Shown piece by piece: positions 17,492 to 25,477 of a stretch of 64,000 bases of DNA; position 1 is the stretch's first letter, and each line of letters begins with the position of its first letter. The notes beneath the pieces are model-generated. The model ran no database searches. It was not told the origin of the DNA and saw only the letters and a list, made by a program, of their open reading frames with translations. The DNA is from Thermoflexus sp. GTDB taxonomy: Bacteria > Chloroflexota > Anaerolineae > Aggregatilineales > Aggregatilineaceae. Location of the stretch: assembly GCA_020724465.1 (NCBI GenBank), contig DYGX01000004.1, positions 62,001-126,000 of the forward strand. Reading direction: 5' to 3'. The position numbers were made by a program, and so were the translations under genes.

Positions 17492-18295
17492 TCACACGCC
17501 CAGATCGCGCCGTTCGAAGCCCCACATGCCGAGCGCGACCAGCAGCAGCGTGACCCCCAGCAGCAGCGCGACATTGAGCGGATCAACCCCCTCGCTGAGC
17601 GCGTACACGCCGTTGTACCAGTACCACGGCGAGAGCTTCTGCATCCACGCGGGGACGTTCGTCACCTCGCTGAGGGTGTGGACCAGGTAGGTGATCGCCG
17701 CGACGGCGAGGGTCAAGCCCAGAGCCGTCCCTCTGCTGCCGCGCAGGCCAGTCAGGCAAAAGGCCAGCGCCGCAAAGACCAGCGCCAGCGGTGCCATGTT
17801 CATGACACCGGCCAGCAGGTTCCCCAGGTCCGTCTCGATGTCGACGGCCAGCACGCCGCCCGCGATCCCCAGCCAGACCGCCAGCAGCACGATCAGGGTG
17901 AAGGTGATCAGCGCGCCGAACTTCGAGAGCATCACCCGCCAGCGCGGCAGCGGCGTGGCCAGCAGGATTTCGAGCGTGCCGCTTTCCTCTTCGCTGCCGA
18001 TCAGCCCCGCCCCGTACGACACGGCAAACGCCAGGATCATGATCGGGTAGAACATGCTGAGCAGTTCCATCGTCAGGAAGCCCTCGAACGTGCTGAGGTC
18101 GAGCGCATTGCCGCCGAACATCGCCTTGAAGCTGTCCGGCAGGCTGTCGATGTAGCTCTGCATGTCCGCGCTGGCTTCTTCGATCGACGGATAGAGCGTG
18201 ACGAAGTAGAGCGTGAAGAGAAACAGGCCAGCCACCCACCAGAACAGCGGGCGGCGCATATCGCGCAGGGTTTTCAGGTAGACGTTGCTAAGCAT
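17492..18295 (-). CDS. ABC-2 permease, first of a paralogous pair
   Basis: A 267-residue, six-helix permease beginning MLSNVYLKTLRDMRRPLFWW and containing SEEESGTLEILLATPLPRWRVMLSKF. ATG 18295 overlaps the last codons of the ATPase gene by 8 bases, which implies translational coupling. A longer in-frame start at 18316 is less likely. Together with the ATPase and the next permease it forms an exporter probably controlled by the neighbouring regulator. Confidence 0.9.
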   Translation of the reverse strand: MLSNVYLKTLRDMRRPLFWWVAGLFLFTLYFVTLYPSIEEASADMQSYIDSLPDSFKAMFGGNALDLSTFEGFLTMELLSMFYPIMILAFAVSYGAGLIGSEEESGTLEILLATPLPRWRVMLSKFGALITFTLIVLLAVWLGIAGGVLAVDIETDLGNLLAGVMNMAPLALVFAALAFCLTGLRGSRGTALGLTLAVAAITYLVHTLSEVTNVPAWMQKLSPWYWYNGVYALSEGVDPLNVALLLGVTLLLVALGMWGFERRDLGV

Positions 18296-19184
18296 GGTTG
18301 TTCCCCTCCCGGCCATAGAAGGCGAGGAAGATGTCTTCCAGGTTGGGATCCTGGCTGATCATATTGACGACGGTGTACCGGGCGGCCTGCTTGACCACCG
18401 GGTCCAGCGGCCCGGCGATGGTGCAGCGCAGGTGGCTGTTGGCGGCGGTGACATCGCGCACCCCCGGGATCTGCTGGAACGCTTCCAGCGGGGCCGGGCC
18501 GTCGAAGACGATCTCGATCTGGCGCAGCGCCTTGGCTTTCAGCGCGGCGACTTCTTCCACCGCCACCAGCCGCCCCTCGCGGATGATGCCCACGCGGTCG
18601 CAGACGCGCTCGACTTCGGGCAGGTTGTGCGACGACAGGAAGACCGTCTGGCCCGCCCGCGTCGCCTCGCGCACCAGGGCGTAGAATTCCTGCTGGATCA
18701 GCGGGTCGAGGCCATTGGTCGGCTCGTCGAGGATCAGCAGCTCCGGCTTGTGCATGAACGCCTGGATCAGCCCGATCTTCTGCCGGTTGCCCGACGAATA
18801 CGCCTTGACCTTTCTGGAAAGGTCCGCGTCCAAGCGCTCGGCCAGCTCGCGCACGTACGCCCAATCCACCCCGCCGCGCAGACTGGCGAGATAGCGCAGG
18901 TTTTCCTCGCCGGTCAGCTTGGGATAGAGCGCCAGGTCACCGGGCAGGATGCCTGTTCGCGCGTGGATTTTCAACGCGTCGGCATGCGAATCCATGCCCA
19001 GCACGGTCGCGCGCCCGCTGGTCGGACGGATGTAATCCATCAGCAGGCGGATCATGGTGGTCTTCCCCGCCCCGTTCGGGCCAAGGAAGCCAAAGACCTC
19101 GCCTTCGCGCACGCTGAGATTCACGTCGATGATCCCGCGTGCCTTGCCATAGTACTTGGTGAGACCCTCGGTTTGGATAGTCAT
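18288..19184 (-). CDS. ABC transporter ATP-binding protein (regulated ABC-2 operon)
   Basis: A 298-residue ATPase with Walker A GPNGAGKTT, an atypical signature segment YSSGNRQKIGLIQAF in place of LSGGQ, Walker B LLILDEPTNGLD and SSHNLPEVE. ATG 19184 is chosen over upstream codons because MTIQTEGLTKYYG is the normal N-terminus of the family and a purine-rich AAAAGGC lies before it. The altered signature (YSSGNRQK) recurs in BcrA/NatA-like exporters, so it does not suggest inactivity. Confidence 0.93.
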   Translation of the reverse strand: MTIQTEGLTKYYGKARGIIDVNLSVREGEVFGFLGPNGAGKTTMIRLLMDYIRPTSGRATVLGMDSHADALKIHARTGILPGDLALYPKLTGEENLRYLASLRGGVDWAYVRELAERLDADLSRKVKAYSSGNRQKIGLIQAFMHKPELLILDEPTNGLDPLIQQEFYALVREATRAGQTVFLSSHNLPEVERVCDRVGIIREGRLVAVEEVAALKAKALRQIEIVFDGPAPLEAFQQIPGVRDVTAANSHLRCTIAGPLDPVVKQAARYTVVNMISQDPNLEDIFLAFYGREGNNHA

Positions 19185-19286
19185 GGTTTTGCCTTTTGAC
19201 AACAACCGCCGCCAGCCGGCGGCCATGCCAACGAGAGCGAGTCCCTTGCTCGATGCCAGTGTACGCGCAGCAAGGCACTCGCAACC

Positions 19287-19313
19287 CCCTAATAATTAGG
19301 GTATCCTAATAAT
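19287..19313 (-). promoter_or_regulatory. Candidate operator of the GbsR/MarR-like regulator
   Basis: An AT-rich island between regulator and ABC operon holds the dyad CCCTAAT-A-ATTAGGG (19287-19301). The 9-mer CCTAATAAT occurs twice as a direct repeat (19288-19296 and 19305-19313) with a 17-bp period. The dyad size suits a MarR-type dimer, and it lies in the leader of the ABC operon. Confidence 0.6.
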
Positions 19314-19333
19314 ACGATTTGGTAAGGCTATAT

Positions 19334-19813
19334 TCAACCGTCGTCGGTGGACTGCGCGTTCCACCGGGCGATCAGGGCCGGCAGTTCGCGCTCGAAGTAG
19401 GCGTACAGATCGCGCATCTCGGCCAGCCGGCGGCGTGCCGCAGGCGGCTCGTCGGCCAGCATATCCAGGCCGCGCTCGGCCATCTCGCGCAGGCGGCGCA
19501 CCTCGACCAGCCGGGCTTCCATCACATGGCCCCAGGCGTTTTTGCGCAGGCGGAAATAGTCGCGCCGCTCGCCGGGGATGCTGATGCGCTCGACCAGCCC
19601 AAGCTGGATCAGCAGGCGCGTCATGGCGCTGATCGAGCCTTTGCTGGCGTGCAGCGCCTCGGCCAGTTGGTGCATGGTCTGTTCCGGGGGGTCGCAGACC
19701 AGCAGCCAGCCGATGATCCGCCCGGCCATCCGAGTCAGCCCAAGCTGCTCGAAGTAGAGGCCGATTTCCTCGGCGTAGTGCTGCTTGCGAGAGGCGCTGT
19801 CTGTGCGTGCCAT
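19334..19813 (-). CDS. GbsR/MarR-like transcriptional regulator
   Basis: A 159-residue winged-helix regulator. After the start (YAEEIGLYFEQLGLTRMAGRIIGWLLVCDP) comes the helix-turn-helix LAEALHASKGSISAMTRLLIQLGLVERISIPGERRDYFRL, the pattern of GbsR/MarR proteins. The C-terminal half is a long helical dimerisation region. It precedes the ABC-2 operon on the same strand, and the dyad in the gap between them is its likely target. The inducer is unknown. Confidence 0.9.
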   Translation of the reverse strand: MARTDSASRKQHYAEEIGLYFEQLGLTRMAGRIIGWLLVCDPPEQTMHQLAEALHASKGSISAMTRLLIQLGLVERISIPGERRDYFRLRKNAWGHVMEARLVEVRRLREMAERGLDMLADEPPAARRRLAEMRDLYAYFERELPALIARWNAQSTDDG

Positions 19814-20025
19814 CCACGCGGGTTCCCTTTCTGCATCGCCACGCCCAAAATGATAACCGATCCTGTGTGTTCAGACAATACTGAACTCAGTAAATTCGCC
19901 TTCGGTCAATGCGCCTGGCGCAGCGGAACCACCCCGGCGCATCGCCAGTGCGGCTGCCGATTCGCTACACTCTGATCACCGCGATCGCGTCGATCGGGCG
20001 CGGGGGCCAGAACAAGAGGTGAGCG

Positions 20026-21012
20026 ATGACAGGATGGAGCAAACGCGCAGGGGCAGTACTGGGATCGCTGGCGGGGGGCGCGGCGCTGGCCGCCGGGGGT
20101 TGGATCGCCTACAGCCGCCTGGCGATCGATCATCACATGCCCTTGCCGCCCGCGTTGGATGCCGAGCGTGCGCGATTCGGGGGCGGCTTTGCGGGCAGCC
20201 TGCACGCCTATGTGGACCGGTCCGGCGAGGGGGTCCCGCTGGTGCTGTTGCACAGCATTAACGCGGCGGCGTCGGCCTACGAAGTGCGCCCGCTGTTCGA
20301 GCGTTTCCGGGGGCGGCGGCCCGTCTACGCGCTGGAGCTACCGGGCTTTGGGTTTTCCGAGCGCGCCAACCGGCCCTATACGGCCCGTGTCTACACCAAC
20401 GCCATCATCGACCTGCTGGAAACGCGGCTCGACAGCCCGGCAGACCTGCTCGCGCTGTCGCTGAGCAGCGAGTTCGCCGCCCGCGCTGCCCTTGAGCGGC
20501 CCGCACGGGTGCGGTCGCTGGCGCTGCTATCCCCCACCGGGTTGGGACCAGACCGGGCGCGGACCGGGCCGGACGAGCGCGTCCACCGCCTGCTCTCGTT
20601 CCCGCTGTGGAGCCAGGCCCTCTACGACCTGCTGGTGACGCGCCCCAGCATCCGCTACTTCCTGCGCCAGAGCTTCTACGGCGAGCCGGACGACGGCCTG
20701 GTGGCATATAGCTACCTGACCGCCCATCAGCCCGGCGCGCGCTTTGCCCCGCTGGCGTTTATCAGCGGCAAACCCTTCTCGCCGGACATCCGCCAGGCCG
20801 TCTACGAGAAGCTGACCCAGCCCGTGCTGGTGCTCTACGACCAGGATCCCTACACCCGCTTCGACGCCCTGCCGGACCTGCTGATGCAGCACGTCAACTG
20901 GCAGGCGCAGCGGATCGTCCCGTCGCGCGGGCTGCCGCACTTCGACCAGCCGCAGCAGACCTTCCAGGCGCTCGAAGCGTTCTGGCAGGGGCTTGAGGAC
21001 GGCGAGCGCTAA
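20026..21012 (+). CDS. Alpha/beta-fold hydrolase with SLSSE nucleophile elbow
   Basis: 328 residues with an N-terminal hydrophobic segment (LGSLAGGAALAAGGWIAYSRL) that may anchor it in the membrane. The fold is shown by LVLLHSINAAASAYE (oxyanion region), ALELPGFGFSE, the elbow LLALSLSSEFAARAA, a late acid in YDQDPYTRFD and a histidine in GLPHFDQP. The elbow reads SLSSE rather than GxSxG, so the nucleophile Ser has an unusual setting, as in some cyanobacterial homologues. The substrate is unknown. Its stop codon overlaps the convergent Rieske gene. Confidence 0.85.
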   Translation: MTGWSKRAGAVLGSLAGGAALAAGGWIAYSRLAIDHHMPLPPALDAERARFGGGFAGSLHAYVDRSGEGVPLVLLHSINAAASAYEVRPLFERFRGRRPVYALELPGFGFSERANRPYTARVYTNAIIDLLETRLDSPADLLALSLSSEFAARAALERPARVRSLALLSPTGLGPDRARTGPDERVHRLLSFPLWSQALYDLLVTRPSIRYFLRQSFYGEPDDGLVAYSYLTAHQPGARFAPLAFISGKPFSPDIRQAVYEKLTQPVLVLYDQDPYTRFDALPDLLMQHVNWQAQRIVPSRGLPHFDQPQQTFQALEAFWQGLEDGER

Positions 21013-21887
21013 GACTCTTCCGCCGCGAGCTGGATCTCAACCTGCCCGTTCTCGATGCGCGCCCGGTAGCGCGGCTGAGGAAAAGTCGCCGGGCCGTGCA
21101 CGACTCTGCCGTCGCGCACATCGAAGACCGAGTCGTGCCACGGGCACTGGACGCAGGTGCCGTCAAACGTCCCTTCTTCCAGCGGCCCGCCCGCGTGCGA
21201 GCACACCGCGCCGATGGCGTAGACCGTCCCCCCAAAGCGGTAGAGCAGCACCGGCGCGCCCTCAACCTCGACGCGACGCGGCTGGTGCTCGGCCAGCTCG
21301 CTTTCGGGCATCACGGCGGTCCAGTCGCCCGGTCCGGACGGCTTGGGGGCGTGGTTGACGCCGACCCGCTTGCGGAAGACCAGCTCGGCGCCCAGATAGC
21401 CGCCCACCGTCACCCAGCCGAACCCCAGCAGCGAAAGGGTCGTCGCCAGCCCGCGCCGATCCTGGCGGCGCGCGATCAACGACAGCCCGTAGAACGTCAG
21501 CGCCACGTCGTTGACGATCGCGTGCAGGGCCGCCAGCGGCGCCGCGTCGCGCTTGATCGCGGAATAATCCGCCAGGCCGGTCAGCGCGGTGGGGACCGCC
21601 GCCGCCGTCCCCAGGCCGGTCAGCGCGTCCCCGGCCCGCTGTGTGCGTTCCGAGCGCGTCAGCAGGCCGGCCAGGTCGAAGAGGCTCCCGAAGCTCCACC
21701 CGCCGATGGTGAGATCGGTCAGCAGAGGGTGCGCCGGGTGTCCGAGCCACTTGCCGTGCAGCACGTCAATCGCTTGGCGCGCCGGTTTGCCTGCCCCCAA
21801 CACCGCGCCGTGCATGGCCTGGGCGGCCTGGCGGGCAAAACGCGTAAAGCCCGGCACGCGCTCGATCACACTGGTCAAAAGCGTCAT
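21009..21887 (-). CDS. DUF2231 membrane domain fused to Rieske [2Fe-2S] domain
   Basis: 292 residues. The N-terminal half is a DUF2231-like membrane domain with HPAHPLLTDLTIGGWS and three or four helices. The C-terminal 100 residues form a Rieske ferredoxin domain with CSHAGG and CPWHDSVFD (the C-x-H...C-x2-H cluster ligands), like the ferredoxin subunits of dioxygenases. It probably passes electrons at the membrane; the partner is unknown. ATG 21887 and GTG 21890 are adjacent possible starts. Confidence 0.9.
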   Translation of the reverse strand: MTLLTSVIERVPGFTRFARQAAQAMHGAVLGAGKPARQAIDVLHGKWLGHPAHPLLTDLTIGGWSFGSLFDLAGLLTRSERTQRAGDALTGLGTAAAVPTALTGLADYSAIKRDAAPLAALHAIVNDVALTFYGLSLIARRQDRRGLATTLSLLGFGWVTVGGYLGAELVFRKRVGVNHAPKPSGPGDWTAVMPESELAEHQPRRVEVEGAPVLLYRFGGTVYAIGAVCSHAGGPLEEGTFDGTCVQCPWHDSVFDVRDGRVVHGPATFPQPRYRARIENGQVEIQLAAEES

Positions 21888-22059
21888 CACACCTCACTAC
21901 CCTTTCTGAAGCATCCCGCGCAACTGCGCCCGGCGAAAAGAGGCGCTGCCTTGTATTATGAACTTAGATCGATTGGCGGCCGTCTGCCCACTGGCGGAGC
22001 AACCCGGCGCGCGACACTGCGTAGAATGAACCGGTACAGTTTGAAAGCGAAGGAGCGCC

Positions 22060-22875
22060 ATGCTGCCACAGGAACAGCTTATCGCGCGGGTGCGCACGCT
22101 CGCGGAGCGTGACGCCCGCCTGGACGCGCTGATGATGTACGGCTCATTCACACGGGGCGAAGGCGATGCCTATTCGGATATCGAGTTTCTGCTGTTCTTC
22201 GAGGACGCGGCGTTCGACCAGATCGCGCCGCGAGCGTGGATCGAGCAGGTCACGCCGGTGCTGCTGGACTACACAAACGAGCACGGCATCGTTGCAGTGA
22301 TCTTCGACAACCTGGTGCGCGGCGAGTTTCATTTTCACCGCGTCTCCGACATGCCCATCGCCGCATCCTGGCGCGGCGTGGTGACCTTTCCCACGCTGGA
22401 ATCGACCCTGCTGGTCGACAAAACGGGCCGTTTCGCCCCCTACCTCGCCCCGCTCATCGGGCCGCCGCCGGAGCGTGCCACACCCGCCGCGCTGGAAACG
22501 CTGGCGCGCCACTTCGCCACGATCTGGCTGTTCGGCCACAACGTCCTGCGGCGCGGAGAGCACGCGCGGGCGCTGGAGATGTTGAACGGCGTGCACCGCG
22601 CGCTGCTGCACCTGGCGCGCGCCGTCGAAGGGCAGACGGCGAACTGGCTGACGCCCTCAAAAGGGCTGGAGCAAGATCTCTCCGCCGAGTCCTACGCGCG
22701 CTTCCGCGCCTGCACGGCGCCGCTGGATCCGGGCGCGTTGGGCCGCGCGTACGCGGAAAGCTGGCTGTGGGGACGCGAGCTGCTTGACCATATCGCGGCG
22801 CAGCACGGGATCGGGCTGCCGGGCGCGCTGCTGGAGCGGCTGTCGGGCCTGGCCGACGCGCTGAGCGCCGGGTAG
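22060..22875 (+). CDS. Lincosamide nucleotidyltransferase-like protein (Lnu(B)/Lnu(F)-like)
   Basis: A 271-residue nucleotidyltransferase. Its N-terminus MLPQEQLIARVRTLAERDARLDALMMYGSFTRGEGDAYSDIEFLLFF has the GSFxxGxxxxxSDIE nucleotidyltransferase motif near residues 28-42. It follows closely the arrangement remembered for Lnu(B)/Lnu(F)-type enzymes that adenylylate lincosamides. The second half is helical. A role in antibiotic resistance is inference: environmental homologues may modify other small molecules. No mobile element is adjacent. Confidence 0.75.
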   Translation: MLPQEQLIARVRTLAERDARLDALMMYGSFTRGEGDAYSDIEFLLFFEDAAFDQIAPRAWIEQVTPVLLDYTNEHGIVAVIFDNLVRGEFHFHRVSDMPIAASWRGVVTFPTLESTLLVDKTGRFAPYLAPLIGPPPERATPAALETLARHFATIWLFGHNVLRRGEHARALEMLNGVHRALLHLARAVEGQTANWLTPSKGLEQDLSAESYARFRACTAPLDPGALGRAYAESWLWGRELLDHIAAQHGIGLPGALLERLSGLADALSAG

Positions 22876-22899
22876 ATGTCTGGCACGTTGCAGACCGGA

Positions 22900-22919
22900 G
22901 CGCGGGGGAAAGCCCGCGC
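22900..22919. terminator. Short GC hairpin between convergent genes
   Basis: GCGCGGG (22900-22906) pairs with CCCGCGC (22913-22919). There is no T-tract. Confidence 0.4.
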
Positions 22920-22958
22920 CCGACCATCACACGCGCTAGAGCGTGCGATTACCCGCGG

Positions 22959-23684
22959 CTACCTCAGCCCAAAGCGCCCGCCGAAGAACGCCTGGTAGAA
23001 GGGAATGCGGCCCGGCACAGCGCGCTTTTCGAACGCCTCGGCCAGCGGCGCGTCATCGTACATCACCTGATGATGATCGATCACGATGTTGACTCGGCGC
23101 AAGTCGACGGTGCAGTAGTTGGCGCTGGCGCTGGTCTGGCAGCCGAGCGAGCCGGGATTGATGTACATGGCGCGGCCCTGCACGCTCGATTTCGACGGCA
23201 CATGCCCATAGAAGACAAGCTGCGTTTGCAGGCGCTCGAACAGCTTGTCGAGGTCATCCGCCGTAGCGTCGGGCTGCGCCGGGAGAAAATCGCGCCCGGA
23301 CTCGCCCAGCGCGTAGTGCACAAAGGCGATCGGGACATCTTCGATCTCGGTCTCCACAATGTACGGCCAGCCCGCCACCGTGTCGCGCAACGCCGCGTCC
23401 AGGGCTTCGATGGTCCAGCGCTGGTGCTCGAATTCCTCTTCGCTCATGCCATCCGGCAGGCTATCGGGCAGCCCGTTGACGAAGGCGGCGTCATAATCGC
23501 CCATGAGCAGGTGCATGTTGGGGGTGTTGAGCAGCAGATCGAGCGTTTCAGCAGGGAACGGCCCGATCCCGATCGCGTCACCGGTGTGATAGATCGCGTC
23601 CACCCCTTCGGCGTTGATCGCTTCGAGCGCCGCCTGTAACGCCGGCAGATTGCCATGCGCGTCCGTGATAACAGCGAATTTCAT
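22959..23684 (-). CDS. YfcE-like metallophosphoesterase
   Basis: A 241-residue calcineurin-like phosphoesterase. Motifs in order are ITDAHGNLPAL (D-x-H), YHTGDAIGIGP (GD), LLMGDYD (the usual GNHD replaced by GDYD), FVHYAL and FYGHVPSK (GH), then INPGSLG. The GNHD to GDYD change is common in this YfcE/MJ0936-like branch. It is probably a cytosolic phosphodiesterase. ATG 23684 has a GGAGG five bases upstream and directly starts the first strand (MKFAVITDAHG). Confidence 0.88.
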   Translation of the reverse strand: MKFAVITDAHGNLPALQAALEAINAEGVDAIYHTGDAIGIGPFPAETLDLLLNTPNMHLLMGDYDAAFVNGLPDSLPDGMSEEEFEHQRWTIEALDAALRDTVAGWPYIVETEIEDVPIAFVHYALGESGRDFLPAQPDATADDLDKLFERLQTQLVFYGHVPSKSSVQGRAMYINPGSLGCQTSASANYCTVDLRRVNIVIDHHQVMYDDAPLAEAFEKRAVPGRIPFYQAFFGGRFGLR

Positions 23685-23799
23685 GCGCGCCTCCACAGCA
23701 CGACTTGTGCTCGCCGCGGGCCGGTGCGCGAGCCGTGAGATCGAAGTGCGGGCGACCGGGCGCCCGTCTATACAGATTGTAGCAGCGGGCCAGGGTAGC

Positions 23800-24423
23800 T
23801 CACAGCAGCGCGCGGAGCCTGCGGGCGATGGCGTCAGGGGGCGTGCCGTAGGGGAAGACAATCGCCAGCCGGCCTTCGCGGTCCAGCGCAAAAACTGACG
23901 CGGTATGATCGACCAGATAGCTCCCGGAGCCGCTCGCGGGCGCGTGCGCCTGATAGTACACGCCGAAGTCGGCTGCCACCGGGCGCAGCACGGCGTCGTC
24001 GCCGGTCAGGCCGATGAAGTCCGGGTCAAAGGCGCGCACATACGCCGCCAGACGCTCCGGCGTGTCGCGCGCGCCGTCCACGCTGAAGAACACAAACGCC
24101 ACCTCATCCGTAGCGCTCCCCAACTGTGTCTTCACCTGCTTGAAATCGGCCAGGGTCGTCGGGCAGATATCCGGGCAGTGCGTGAAGCCGAAGAAAACCA
24201 GCGCCACCCGCCCGCGCAGGTCGTCCAGGCCGAAGGGCGCGCCGGTGTGATCGGTCAGCGTGAAGTCGGCCAGCACGCGCGGCGGGTTGAGCACGGTGCC
24301 GGGCAGCGGGGTGGCGGTCGGCTGCGCCGGATCGGGCGCCAGGCCGCAGCCCGCCAGCACGGCCGCCAGCAGCACCAGGCCGGGCAGCGTCAGACGCGGT
24401 CGAGGTCGTATCATCCCGATCAC
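23800..24423 (-). CDS. Sco1/SenC-family copper chaperone lipoprotein
   Basis: A 207-residue lipoprotein (lipobox LAGC, Cys26) with a thioredoxin-like fold carrying the copper-binding pair CPDIC (Cys83, Cys87) and His173 in VDHTAS. Sco proteins deliver copper to the CuA site of cytochrome c oxidase outside the membrane. Its start overlaps the stop of the PCu(A)C gene by 4 bases, a classic copper-delivery operon, although no oxidase subunit is in the window apart from heme O synthase at 32.8 kb. Confidence 0.95.
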   Translation of the reverse strand: MIGMIRPRPRLTLPGLVLLAAVLAGCGLAPDPAQPTATPLPGTVLNPPRVLADFTLTDHTGAPFGLDDLRGRVALVFFGFTHCPDICPTTLADFKQVKTQLGSATDEVAFVFFSVDGARDTPERLAAYVRAFDPDFIGLTGDDAVLRPVAADFGVYYQAHAPASGSGSYLVDHTASVFALDREGRLAIVFPYGTPPDAIARRLRALL

Positions 24424-24929
24424 TCCTGCACCAGCGGGCGGACCGGCGCCTCGACCAGCAGCTCCAGGCCGGACTCGAAGATCAACGTCAGCACGACGGT
24501 ATCATCCGGCACCAGCGCGCGATCCAGGTCGAGCAGCATCAGGTGCAGGCCGCCCGGCGCCAGGGCGACCGATGCCCCCGCCGCCACATCCACGCCGGAC
24601 ACCGGCGCCATGTGCATCATCTCGCCCTGCATCGTCGTCTCATGGATCTCAACGGCGCCCGCCCCTTCGGCCCGCGCGCCGATCAGGCGTTCGTCGTGCG
24701 GCAGGGTGTTGACCAGCGTGAGATAGGCGGCGGTCATCTGTCCCGGCTCCGTGCCGGTTGTCGCCCGCACCCACGCATCCTGCACGGTGATGGCCGGCGT
24801 CCCGCCGGCCGTCGGCGTGGCTGTTGCCGGGTTGTCCGCGCCGCCGCATCCGGCCAGCGCCAGGATACCCAGCCCGATCACCATCCACACCGCCCACGGG
24901 TGCAGACGACTCCGCCGCAGTCCGATCAT
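24420..24929 (-). CDS. PCu(A)C-type copper chaperone lipoprotein
   Basis: 169 residues with a lipobox (LAGC, Cys28) and a cupredoxin-like domain. It has the complete Cu(I)-binding pattern His96-x10-Met107-x21-His129-x-Met131, exactly the spacing described for PCu(A)C. It works with Sco in maturing the CuA centre of cytochrome oxidase. ATG 24929 with GGGAGAG upstream is chosen; an upstream in-frame codon at 25001 would overlap msrB. Confidence 0.94.
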   Translation of the reverse strand: MIGLRRSRLHPWAVWMVIGLGILALAGCGGADNPATATPTAGGTPAITVQDAWVRATTGTEPGQMTAAYLTLVNTLPHDERLIGARAEGAGAVEIHETTMQGEMMHMAPVSGVDVAAGASVALAPGGLHLMLLDLDRALVPDDTVVLTLIFESGLELLVEAPVRPLVQE

Positions 24930-24955
24930 GGTCTCTCCCTGCCCCAGGCAGCCGG

Positions 24956-25366
24956 TCAGCGCGCGTCCGGATCGAGCGTCAGCGCCGCCGAGTTGATGCA
25001 ATAGCGCAGGCCCGTCTTGTCGCGCGGGCCGTCATCGAACAGATGCCCCAGATGGCCGCCACAGCGGCTGCACACCACCTCGGTGCGGATCATGCCGTGG
25101 CTGGTGTCGCGGCGCAGCTCCACGCGCCCGCTCTCCAGCACGTCCCAAAAGCTCGGCCAGCCGGACCCGGAGTCGTACTTGGTCTCGGACGAAAAGAGCG
25201 GCTGACCGCACCCTGCGCAGCGGTAGATGCCGTCCGCCTTGGCATGCACATACTCGCCTGTGAAGGGCGGCTCAGTCCCGCGCTGGCGCAGGATGCGATA
25301 CTGCTCCGGCGTGAGCAGCGCGCGCCATTCCTCATCGGTCCTGTGGATCTTCTCGTTTTCACCCAT
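24956..25366 (-). CDS. msrB: Peptide-methionine (R)-S-oxide reductase
   Basis: 136 residues, a full MsrB. Zinc cysteines sit in CAGC (50, 53) and CSRC (99, 102). The catalytic Cys123 lies in RYCINSAAL, and SGSGWPSFW and GGHLGHLF complete the active site. It reduces methionine-R-sulfoxide in proteins. It is the first gene of the msrB, PCu(A)C, sco run. This fits oxidative repair of Met-rich copper proteins, though MsrB itself carries no signal peptide. Confidence 0.96.
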   Translation of the reverse strand: MGENEKIHRTDEEWRALLTPEQYRILRQRGTEPPFTGEYVHAKADGIYRCAGCGQPLFSSETKYDSGSGWPSFWDVLESGRVELRRDTSHGMIRTEVVCSRCGGHLGHLFDDGPRDKTGLRYCINSAALTLDPDAR

Positions 25367-25477
25367 CGCCTATCGCTCCCCAACAAACTTCCGATACATC
25401 GCTGTGTGTCTGTGCAGCCCCATCAAACGCGCGGGGATCGGGCGGCGGGCGAACACCGCCGCTTCCCGCCGACCGCG

